DNA of 5,193 bases, from positions 1 through 5,193 of the forward strand of contig JAJKJG010000288.1 of NCBI GenBank assembly GCA_021154065.1. The letters run 5' to 3'. Under the pieces are notes generated by a model that had not been told where the DNA came from, searched no databases, and saw nothing but the letters and a program-made list of their open reading frames with translations. The DNA comes from Methylobacterium sp. (GTDB taxonomy: Bacteria; Pseudomonadota; Alphaproteobacteria; Rhizobiales; Beijerinckiaceae). Positions 1 through 5,193 of the stretch are shown here, piece after piece (position 1 is the first letter of the stretch; every line of letters begins with the position of its first letter). Both the position numbers and the translations under genes were made by a program.

Positions 1-37
1 AAAAACCTTGAGCGGCCGAACCAAGGGTCCGCCGCTC
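1..37 (-). terminator. Probable rho-independent terminator downstream of tpiA
   Basis: Read on the minus strand (37 to 1), GAGCGGC (37-31) pairs perfectly with GCCGCTC (16-10). The stem continues inward with G30-C18, a G29-T19 wobble and ACC/GGT (28-26 with 22-20), closing on a three-base loop, with one bulged G at 17. AAGG and at least five T follow and run to the window edge. This is the form of an intrinsic terminator, and it lies 72 bases past the tpiA stop. The alternative is that AAGG is the ribosome binding site of a minus-strand gene starting just outside the window, with the hairpin in its leader. The left edge prevents a decision. Confidence 0.6.
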
Positions 38-109
38 GCGTCATCCGATTTCAGGGGCGTCTAACATAGTGGCGCGACGGATCAAAGGCGGCAAGCGCCA
101 GCGTTTCCG

Positions 110-877
110 TCAATCCAGATACGCTCTTGCAATCCCCAAAAAATCCGTCGCCACGAGGCTTGCGCCGCCGACGAGCGCGCCGTCCACGTTCTCGACGGCC
201 AGCAGTTCCTTCGCGTTCGCGGGCTTAACCGAGCCGCCGTAGAGAATGCGCACCCGGCCCTGCTCAGCCGCGCCGACGAGTGTCCCGGCCTCCTCACGGA
301 TGAGCGTGTGAACCTCCGCCACGTCGGCCGGCGTCGGGGTGAGCCCCGTGCCGATGGCCCACACAGGTTCGTAGGCGATCATGAGCCGGGATGCATCCAT
401 TCCCTCCGGAACCGAGCCTCGCATCTGCGCGCGCACGACATCGAGCGCCCGCTCGCTCTCGCGCTCCTCGCGCGTCTCGCCGACGCAGACGATCGCGGTG
501 AGGCCGGCGCGGCGGGCGGCCTCCGCCTTGGCGCGCACCTCGGCGTCTGTCTCGCGGTGGTAGGCGCGGCGCTCCGAATGCCCGACGATGACGTGGGTCG
601 CGCCGAGGTCGGCCAGCATCTCGGCCGAGACGTTGCCCGTGTAGGCCCCTGACGCCTCGGCATGCGCGTCTTGCGCGCCGATGGCGATGTCCGAGCCATG
701 CGCTTGCAGCGCGAAGGCGTGGATCAGCGTTGCGGGCGGGCAGACGAGGAGATCGACCTTGGCCTTCAGCTCGGGCGGGTAGCCCACGGCCAAGGCGTGA
801 AGCACCTGGACCGAGCTTTTCAACCCGTGCATCTTCCAATTGCCCGCCACCAGCGGGCGCGGCCGATCGGCGCTCAT
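110..877 (-). CDS. tpiA: Triose-phosphate isomerase
   Basis: Cytoplasmic glycolysis/gluconeogenesis enzyme that interconverts dihydroxyacetone phosphate and glyceraldehyde 3-phosphate. The 255-residue product is close to the family's usual length of about 250 and looks intact. All hallmark residues are visible. GNWKMHG (12-18) holds the substrate-binding Asn13 and Lys15. VIVGHSERR (96-104) holds the electrophile His100. [11 protein letters not shown] (168-178) holds the catalytic base Glu170 and opens the flexible loop 6. YGGSVKPAN (213-221) and GALVGGASL (233-241) form the phosphate-binding end. The ATG at 877 is preferred over an in-frame ATG at 934, because AAGGGGA sits 9 bases upstream and the protein then starts right before the first barrel strand. 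It is transcribed divergently from the ppiD homologue, and a candidate terminator follows. Identity is near certain. Confidence 0.97.
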   Translation of the reverse strand: MSADRPRPLVAGNWKMHGLKSSVQVLHALAVGYPPELKAKVDLLVCPPATLIHAFALQAHGSDIAIGAQDAHAEASGAYTGNVSAEMLADLGATHVIVGHSERRAYHRETDAEVRAKAEAARRAGLTAIVCVGETREERESERALDVVRAQMRGSVPEGMDASRLMIAYEPVWAIGTGLTPTPADVAEVHTLIREEAGTLVGAAEQGRVRILYGGSVKPANAKELLAVENVDGALVGGASLVATDFLGIARAYLD

Positions 878-883
878 TCGTGA

Positions 884-893
884 CTTTCCCCTT
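884..893 (-). promoter_or_regulatory. Ribosome binding site deciding the tpiA start
   Basis: On the minus strand AAGGGGAAAG (893 to 884) resembles the AAGGAGG consensus. Nine bases separate its AAGGGGA core from the ATG at 877. No comparable site precedes the further-upstream in-frame ATG at 934, so this site supports the shorter, 255-residue protein. Confidence 0.65.
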
Positions 894-961
894 GTCGCAG
901 CGAGCGGCCTACCAGAGCTGATAAAGGCCCGCAACGCGCAGCGCGGGTGTCCTCGCGACGA

Positions 962-985
962 AGCGCGCCTTTTCGCGGGCGCGCT
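962..985. repeat. GC-rich 8-bp perfect inverted repeat
   Basis: AGCGCGCC (962-969) and GGCGCGCT (978-985) are perfect reverse complements separated by 8 bases. T970 and G977 could add a wobble pair. The repeat lies about 50 bases before the ppiD start. It could be a hairpin in the ppiD leader or a dyad operator. It lacks a following T-run on the plus strand and sits between divergent genes, so a terminator is unlikely. Confidence 0.5.
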
Positions 986-1035
986 CTTGCTTTATCGGGC
1001 TGCGGACGAACGCGACACCGGGATCGGACCCGCCC

Positions 1036-2937
1036 ATGCTGCAAGGTATCAACAAAATCGGCCGGAGTTGGCTCGGTAAGGCCATTGTCGCCGTCCTGTT
1101 CGGCTTCCTGATCGTCAGTTTCGCGATCTGGGGCATCGGCGACATTTTTCGCGGCTCGGTGCGGACGACCGTGGCGACGGTCGGCAAGACGGACATCTCC
1201 GCCGAGGCGTTCCGCACCGCCTATCAGAACGAGCTTCAGCGGCTCATGCGCCAGACGCGCCAGAGCATCACGCCCGAGCGCGCGCGCTCTCTCGGCCTCG
1301 ACACGCAAATCCTGAGCCGGCTCGTGACCGAGGCGGCGCTCGACCAGCGGGCGCAGGAGCTGGGCCTTTCGGTCTCGGACCAGCTCATTGCCCGCACCAT
1401 CGCGCAAGACCCCAACTTCCGCGGCCCCAATGGCCAGTTTGATCGCGCCGCCTTCGACGAAATCCTGCGCTCGAACAGCCTCAGCGAAGCCGCGTTCGTG
1501 CGCGAGCAGCGCGGCGTCGTCACGCGCCTGCAACTCGCCGACGCCATCGCGGGCGCGCTTCCCGTGCCGCTCGCCATGCGCGAGGCGATCCACCGCTACG
1601 GCGCCGAGCGCCGCTCGGCGGCTTACGTCCTGCTGTCGCCGGCGGCTGCGGGCGACATCCCGTCTCCGACCGAGGAGCAGCTGAAAACCTTTTTCGAGGA
1701 GCATAAGGCGGCGTTCCGCGCGCCCGAGTATCGGGCGGTCAACGCGCTGGTCGTGAGTCCCGAGACACTGGCGAGGCCGGAGCAAATCTCCGACGCCGAT
1801 GCGCGGCAGCGCTACGAACAGGTCAAGGCGTCGCGCTACGGGACGCCGGAGCGGCGGACCATCCAGCAGATCGCCTTTCCGAGCGCCGAGGAGGCCGAGA
1901 CCGCCTTCAAGCGCGTCAAGGACGGCACGGACTTCGAGGCCATTGCGGCCGAGCCCAACGTCGATCCAAATAGTCTCGAACTTGGCACGTTCTCCAGGAA
2001 CGAACTCATTGATCCGGCTGTGGCGAACGCCGCCTTTTCCCTCGCCGAGGGCGCCGTGAGCGGACCCGTGCAGGGGCGCTTCGGCCCCGTGCTCGTGCGC
2101 GTCACAAAGATCGAGCCGGAGAGCGTCAAGCCCTTCGAGCAGGTCGAGGCCGACGTGAAGCGCGAGGTCGCGCTGGAGCGGGCGCGCAACGCCCTCAACG
2201 ACATCCATGACGCGATCGAGGATCTGCGCGCGGGCGCGCGGCCGCTCGCCGACATCGCCAAGGAGAAGGAGCTGCCGCTCGTCTCCGTCCCGGCGGTCGA
2301 TCGCACCGGCCGCGACAAGGCCGGCAATCCGGTCCAGACCCTGCCCGAGCGCGATGCGCTGCTCGCCGCTGCGTTCAACTCTGATATCGGCGTCGACAAC
2401 GAACCGCTGCGCACGCGCGCCGGCGGCTATGTCTGGTACGACGTGACCGGCATCGATCCCGCCCGCGACAAGAGCTTCGAAGAAGTCCGCGACGCGGTCG
2501 CCGCGCAATGGCGGAACGAGGAGGTTTCGCGCCGCCTGACAGAAAAAGCGCGCGCGCTCGTCGAGCGCATCGATAAGGGCGAGACGGTGGAAGCGATCGC
2601 GGCCGAACTGGGCGTGCCAGCCCAGACCGCCACAGACCTCGCCCGCAACGCAACCCAAACCCTCTCGGCCGACATCGTCGCCCGTATCTTTTCGACGCCG
2701 GTCGGCAAGGCGGCGTCGGCTCTTTCGGGCGAGGACTCCCGCCCCGTTTTCAAGGTGACGGCCGCGACCCTGCCGCCTCTCGTCACCTCGACCCGCGAGG
2801 CGTCGAGCGTGGAGGAGCGGCTTCGCGTGGCTCTGAGCGAGGACCTGCTCGCCCAATACATCGCCCAGGTGGAAAAGGACGTCGGCGTGACCATCAACCA
2901 GCAGAATCTGCGCCGGGCGGTCGGCGGCGACATCTAG
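1036..2937 (+). CDS. ppiD: PpiD-like membrane-anchored periplasmic chaperone (SurA-N / parvulin-like)
   Basis: The 633-residue product matches the usual size of PpiD homologues (about 620-640). Residues 1-12 are short and basic. Residues 13-35 form one transmembrane helix ending IWGIGDIF, which anchors the protein in the inner membrane with the bulk in the periplasm. A helical SurA/PpiD N-terminal chaperone region follows to about residue 250. A parvulin-type domain runs from about 273 to 360 (RRTIQQIAF to VRVTKIEP), followed by a long helical, charged C-terminal region ending VTINQQNLRRAVGG. PpiD proteins help newly exported proteins fold as they leave the Sec translocon. The parvulin domain is divergent: the canonical HIL is QQI (277-279) and the canonical FGYHII is FGPVLV (349-354), so isomerase activity is doubtful and a holdase role is more likely. 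The start is supported by the immediate anchor sequence although the ribosome binding site is weak. It is probably co-transcribed with trpE. Confidence 0.9.
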   Translation: MLQGINKIGRSWLGKAIVAVLFGFLIVSFAIWGIGDIFRGSVRTTVATVGKTDISAEAFRTAYQNELQRLMRQTRQSITPERARSLGLDTQILSRLVTEAALDQRAQELGLSVSDQLIARTIAQDPNFRGPNGQFDRAAFDEILRSNSLSEAAFVREQRGVVTRLQLADAIAGALPVPLAMREAIHRYGAERRSAAYVLLSPAAAGDIPSPTEEQLKTFFEEHKAAFRAPEYRAVNALVVSPETLARPEQISDADARQRYEQVKASRYGTPERRTIQQIAFPSAEEAETAFKRVKDGTDFEAIAAEPNVDPNSLELGTFSRNELIDPAVANAAFSLAEGAVSGPVQGRFGPVLVRVTKIEPESVKPFEQVEADVKREVALERARNALNDIHDAIEDLRAGARPLADIAKEKELPLVSVPAVDRTGRDKAGNPVQTLPERDALLAAAFNSDIGVDNEPLRTRAGGYVWYDVTGIDPARDKSFEEVRDAVAAQWRNEEVSRRLTEKARALVERIDKGETVEAIAAELGVPAQTATDLARNATQTLSADIVARIFSTPVGKAASALSGEDSRPVFKVTAATLPPLVTSTREASSVEERLRVALSEDLLAQYIAQVEKDVGVTINQQNLRRAVGGDI

Positions 2938-2940
2938 GGT
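2936..2940 (+). promoter_or_regulatory. trpE ribosome binding site overlapping the ppiD stop codon
   Basis: AGGGT begins inside the TAG stop of the ppiD homologue and its AGGG core ends 8 bases before the trpE ATG. The overlap suggests translational coupling, with ribosomes finishing ppiD positioned to restart on trpE. The match to consensus is only moderate. Confidence 0.45.
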
Positions 2941-2947
2941 CGCGGCA

Positions 2948-4465
2948 ATGCAGGTCGCTCCCGACTTCGAGGTTTTCGCGGCCGGCTACGGGGCGGGTCA
3001 AGCCTGCCTCCTGCGCACGACGCTCGTTGCGGATTTGGAAACGCCGGTCGCAGCCTTCCTAAAGCTCCGGCACGAGCGCCGGGGCGCGGCGTTCCTGCTG
3101 GAGTCGGTCGAGGGGGGCGCGGTGCGCGGCCGCTACTCGATGGTCGGCCTCGATCCCGATCTCATCTGGCGCTGCCGAGGCGACGTCGCAGAAATGTGCC
3201 GCGAGCCGCCGGGGCGCGAGCCGCGGTTCATCCGCGACGAGCGCCCTCCCCTCGACAGCCTGCGCGCGCTGATCGCCGAGAGCGCCATCACGGTCGAGCC
3301 GGACCTGCCGCCCATGGCGGCCGGGCTGTTCGGCTATTTGGGCTACGACATGGTGCGGCTGATGGAGCGTCTGCCGCCGCCCAACCCGGACGTGCTCGGC
3401 GTGCCGGACGCTATCCTGGTCCGGCCGACCGTGATGGTCGTGTTCGACGCCGTGCGGGATGAGATCTCGCTGATCACGCCGATCCGCCCGCAACCGGGCG
3501 TATCCGCCAAGGCCGCCTATGAGACGGCGCTGGCGCGGATGGACGATGTGGCGGGGGCGCTCGAACGTCCGCTGCCGATCGAGGAGCGGCACGATCCCGC
3601 GTTCGCGGCCGAGCCGCCGGTCTCAAACACCACGCCTGCCGAATACAAAAACATGGTCGCGCAGGCGCAGGAGTACATCCGCGCCGGCGACATCTTTCAG
3701 GTGGTGCTGTCGCAGCGGTTCGAGGCGCCGTTCCGGCTGCCGCCCTTTTCGCTTTACCGGGCGCTGCGGCGCGTCAATCCGGCCCCGTTCCTGTGCTACC
3801 TCGACTTCGAGGCGTTCCAGATCGTCTGCTCCAGCCCCGAAATCCTGGTGCGCGTGCGCGAGGGCGCGGTGACGATCCGCCCCATCGCCGGCACGCGCCC
3901 GCGCGGCGCGACCCCGGCCGAGGACCGCCGTCTCGGCGAGGAGCTTCTGGCCGATCCGAAGGAGCGCGCTGAGCATCTGATGCTGCTCGACCTCGGCCGC
4001 AACGACGTCGGGCGGGTGTCGTCCATTGGGACCGTCAAGGTCACGGACAGCTTCTTTCTCGAACGTTACAGCCAGGTGATGCACATCGTCTCGAACGTCG
4101 AGGGGCGGCTCGACCCGCGCTTCGACGCGCTCGGCGCGCTCGTCGCCGGCTTCCCGGCCGGCACCGTCTCGGGCGCGCCGAAGGTGCGGGCGATGGAAAT
4201 CATCGACGAACTGGAGACGGACAAGCGCGGCCCCTACGCCGGCTGCATCGGCTACTTTGGGGCGAACGGCGAGATGGACACCTGCATCGTGCTGCGCACG
4301 GCGGTGGTGAAGGACGGGCGCATGGTCGTCCAGGCCGGAGCCGGCATCGTCTACGACTCCGACCCGGAGGCCGAGCAGCAGGAATGCATCAACAAGGCTA
4401 AGGCGCTCTTCCGCGCCGCCGAAGAGGCGGTGCGCTTCGCCAGCCGCGCCGGGCGGGGGCAGTAG
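2948..4465 (+). CDS. trpE: Anthranilate synthase component I
   Basis: With TrpG-derived ammonia it converts chorismate to anthranilate and pyruvate, the first committed step of tryptophan synthesis, in the cytoplasm. The 505 residues fit a stand-alone TrpE, without a fused amidotransferase domain. The N-terminal lobe (about 22-170) contains LLES (50-53) and RYS (62-64), the element that binds feedback-inhibiting tryptophan. The chorismate-binding domain (about 230-490) shows NPAPFLCYL (277-285), CSSPE (294-298), RPIAGTRPRG (311-320), AEHLMLLDLGRND (341-353, with the expected catalytic His343), FPAGTVSGAPK (402-412), RGPYAG (427-432), GAGIV (464-468) and the acidic helix DPEAEQQEC (472-480) that should help bind magnesium. 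No key motif is missing. PabB is the main alternative, but the LLES motif, length and downstream trpG favour TrpE. It follows the ppiD homologue after 10 bases, probably in one transcript. Confidence 0.95.
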   Translation: MQVAPDFEVFAAGYGAGQACLLRTTLVADLETPVAAFLKLRHERRGAAFLLESVEGGAVRGRYSMVGLDPDLIWRCRGDVAEMCREPPGREPRFIRDERPPLDSLRALIAESAITVEPDLPPMAAGLFGYLGYDMVRLMERLPPPNPDVLGVPDAILVRPTVMVVFDAVRDEISLITPIRPQPGVSAKAAYETALARMDDVAGALERPLPIEERHDPAFAAEPPVSNTTPAEYKNMVAQAQEYIRAGDIFQVVLSQRFEAPFRLPPFSLYRALRRVNPAPFLCYLDFEAFQIVCSSPEILVRVREGAVTIRPIAGTRPRGATPAEDRRLGEELLADPKERAEHLMLLDLGRNDVGRVSSIGTVKVTDSFFLERYSQVMHIVSNVEGRLDPRFDALGALVAGFPAGTVSGAPKVRAMEIIDELETDKRGPYAGCIGYFGANGEMDTCIVLRTAVVKDGRMVVQAGAGIVYDSDPEAEQQECINKAKALFRAAEEAVRFASRAGRGQ

Positions 4466-4478
4466 AAACGCCAACCTG

Positions 4479-4492
4479 GAGCGAAACCGCTC
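4479..4492. other. Small hairpin in the trpE / small-ORF convergent gap
   Basis: GAGCG (4479-4483) and CGCTC (4488-4492) can pair around an AAAC loop. It lies 14 bases after the trpE stop and 11 bases past the end of the opposing small ORF. There is no T-run on the plus strand and only scattered T on the minus strand, so it is at best a weak terminator or a 3'-end stabilising hairpin. Confidence 0.25.
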
Positions 4493-4502
4493 GACCGCCC
4501 CG

Positions 4503-4697
4503 TTACTCGGCCAGCGACAGACCGGTAATGAGGGCGGCGAGAGCGCTCATGGCGATAAAACAAGCGATCATGTGCCCACCCCGGATGCGATTGCCCCGCA
4601 GAGAGGCAACTGCGCCGCTTGCATGGCGTTCCAGCCCTTTTCGGATTTTTTGCCAAGCTTCCTTGGCGGCTTCTTGTGACCCAGAATCTCTCATCAT
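4503..4697 (-). CDS. Hypothetical small single-pass membrane protein, antisense between trpE and trpG
   Basis: I do not recognise this 64-residue product. Residues 3-40 are polar and look helical (QEAAKEAWQKIRKGLERH), with a basic stretch RGNRIRGGH before a hydrophobic segment at about 43-62 (MIACFIAMSALAALITGLSL). By the positive-inside rule this predicts a cytoplasmic N-terminus and a C-terminal inner-membrane anchor. Two tandem ATG codons (4697 and 4694) are possible starts, but the ribosome binding site (GGGTTA) is poor. G+C is about 57% by hand count, clearly lower than the flanking genes, and codon third positions are more mixed. It converges on trpE (37 bases apart) and diverges from trpG (170 bases). 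The frame stays open upstream to about 4883 without ATG, GTG or TTG, so a remnant of a longer gene is also possible. Confidence 0.4.
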   Translation of the reverse strand: MMRDSGSQEAAKEAWQKIRKGLERHASGAVASLRGNRIRGGHMIACFIAMSALAALITGLSLAE

Positions 4698-4867
4698 TTC
4701 ATTAACCCGCAGGCTGATGAAACGAGGAGGCGGGGTCTCGGTCTGCGCCGGGCCCCTGCATCCGGGCCGTGCCTGAGCGTGTCTCGGCCAGAGCGTCGGA
4801 CGTTCTTGACGCTGGCAGCCAATGTGGGCACACCCGCTTCGGTTTTCATGGCATCCAGCCCGGTCGA
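4698..4867 (+). promoter_or_regulatory. Non-coding leader upstream of trpG, with several hairpins
   Basis: No gene is supported in these 170 bases. Three hairpins can be drawn: GGCCC/GGGCC (4751-4755 with 4764-4768); GCC-AGCGTC/GACGCT-GGC (4787-4797 with 4808-4816, with a two-base bulge); and GTGGG/CCCGC around CACA (4824-4837, including one wobble), which is followed by TTCGGTTTTC. TTGACG (4806-4811) is a good -35 match, but the sequence 17 bases downstream (CACACC) is a poor -10. trpG has no clear ribosome binding site. The segment may contain a separate trpG promoter or a structured leader; neither is shown by the sequence alone. Confidence 0.3.
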
Positions 4868-5193
4868 ATGTCCCGCGTCCTCGTCATCGACAACTACGAC
4901 TCGTTCACCTGGAACCTGGTCCACCTGATCGGGCCGCTCGTCGACGCGGTGGAGGTTAGGCGCAACGACGAAACCACGGTCGAGGCCATCCTCGCCGACC
5001 CGCCGGACGCGCTCGTGCTCTCGCCAGGTCCCTGCACTCCGGACGATGCCGGCATATGCCTCGACCTGATCGCCAAGGCCGGCGCGTCGATTCCGATGTT
5101 CGGGGTCTGTCTCGGATTGCAGGCGATGGGCCAAGCGTTCGGCGGCGATGTCGTGCGCGCGCCTGTGCCGATGCATGGAAAGGTGTCCGAGAT
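4868..5193 (+). CDS. trpG: Anthranilate synthase component II, glutamine amidotransferase (5' part)
   Basis: It hydrolyses glutamine and channels ammonia to TrpE. Only 108 residues are present before the right edge; the family is about 190-200 long, so the C-terminal half with the catalytic His and Glu is outside. Visible class I amidotransferase features are VLVIDNYDSFTWNL (4-17), RRND (31-34), LVLSPGPCTPDDAG (49-62, the loop near the oxyanion hole) and GVCLGLQAMGQAFGG (79-93) with nucleophile Cys81. The family's common GVCLGHQ appears here as GVCLGLQ; that His is not part of the catalytic triad. The ATG at 4868 places the protein start exactly where the family begins, although no good ribosome binding site precedes it. 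PabA is nearly identical in sequence and the protein may serve both pathways; the neighbouring trpE favours the name trpG. Confidence 0.93.
   Translation, partial: MSRVLVIDNYDSFTWNLVHLIGPLVDAVEVRRNDETTVEAILADPPDALVLSPGPCTPDDAGICLDLIAKAGASIPMFGVCLGLQAMGQAFGGDVVRAPVPMHGKVSE

Larger units (their letters stand above)
878..1035. promoter_or_regulatory. Divergent intergenic region between tpiA and the ppiD homologue
   Basis: These 158 bases separate two genes pointing away from each other, so both promoters should lie here. A weak sigma-70-like candidate for tpiA reads TTGCGG (934-929), 17 bases, TAGGCC (911-906) on the minus strand; the -10 match is poor. I see no convincing -35/-10 pair for the plus strand. 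GATAAAG (920-926) recurs inverted as CTTTATC (990-996). A small hairpin CGGG/CCCG (1019-1022 with 1029-1032) lies just before the ppiD start, where the only ribosome-binding-like sequence is a weak GGATCGG. The region's role is inferred from gene orientation, not from clear motifs. Confidence 0.5.

Noticed and set aside
87..99. Short hairpin GGCG/CGCC just after the tpiA stop
   Set aside because: The stem is only 4 bp and only three T follow; the stronger hairpin at 10-37 is a better terminator candidate.
874..2856. A 660-codon open frame on the minus strand covering most of the ppiD homologue
   Set aside because: It is antisense to a clear gene, is rich in Arg, Ala, Gly and Asp as expected from reverse reading of GC-rich codons, and shows no recognisable domain. 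Long antisense frames are usual at this G+C.
3623..4474. A 283-codon minus-strand frame across the 3' half of trpE
   Set aside because: It mirrors the trpE codon pattern, has no family motif, and trpE itself is fully supported by conserved residues.
4652..4667. Perfect hairpin GCCAAG-CTTC-CTTGGC near a run of six T, considered as a terminator
   Set aside because: The T-run precedes the stem on the plus strand, and on the minus strand the stem is followed by A, so neither strand has the stem-then-T order. It lies inside the small minus-strand ORF.
4717..4776. A 19-codon plus-strand frame (MKRGGGVSVCAG...) upstream of trpG
   Set aside because: It has no Trp codon and no well-spaced ribosome binding site, and is the tail of a longer shadow frame.
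4822..4954. A plus-strand frame beginning MWAHPLRFSW with two Trp codons just before trpG, considered as a trp leader peptide
   Set aside because: The Trp codons are not adjacent, there is no good ribosome binding site, and the frame runs on out of phase through the trpG start for 44 residues before stopping, unlike a short attenuator peptide.
1..5193. Searched for CRISPR repeats, transposase motifs, terminal repeats, tRNA or rRNA genes and phage-type genes
   Set aside because: No regularly spaced direct repeats, insertion-sequence signatures or RNA genes were seen; nearly the whole window is explained by housekeeping genes.

Overview
The window carries ordinary chromosomal housekeeping DNA from a high-GC bacterium (about 65-70% G+C in the coding parts sampled by hand). 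The protein styles point to an alphaproteobacterium, most likely in the order Hyphomicrobiales (Rhizobiales). The PpiD-type chaperone opens with the typical rhizobial-style membrane anchor. TrpE opens with the MQVAPDFE start I associate with that group. The neighbourhood tpiA / ppiD / trpE / trpG is also familiar from alphaproteobacteria. The genus cannot be fixed from the sequence alone.

Layout from left to right: (i) bases 1-109 are non-coding and hold a strong hairpin followed by a T-run on the minus strand, a good candidate terminator for tpiA; (ii) tpiA (triose-phosphate isomerase) lies on the minus strand, 877 to 110; (iii) a 158-base divergent intergenic region (878-1035) contains a GC-rich 8-bp inverted repeat; (iv) a ppiD-like membrane-anchored SurA/parvulin chaperone gene lies on the plus strand, 1036-2937; (v) trpE (anthranilate synthase component I) starts 10 bases after the ppiD stop, 2948-4465; (vi) a 402-base gap holds a small, AT-richer minus-strand open reading frame that could encode a 64-residue single-pass membrane protein (697 to 503 within 4000-5000, i.e. 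4697 to 4503), then about 170 bases of non-coding leader with several hairpins; (vii) trpG (anthranilate synthase component II, glutamine amidotransferase) starts at 4868 and runs off the right edge.

How the genes work together: TrpE and TrpG form the two-subunit anthranilate synthase, the first committed step from chorismate to tryptophan. TrpG releases ammonia from glutamine and TrpE uses it to convert chorismate to anthranilate. ppiD and trpE look co-transcribed. PpiD has no direct metabolic link to tryptophan synthesis, so the coupling is probably a conserved gene order and not a pathway. tpiA is a separate, divergent glycolysis/gluconeogenesis gene.

I found no convincing sign of a previously undescribed system, mobile element, CRISPR array or RNA gene. 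The parts most worth a second look are the antisense small ORF between trpE and trpG, the structured trpG leader, and the loss of both hallmark parvulin histidines in the PpiD homologue.
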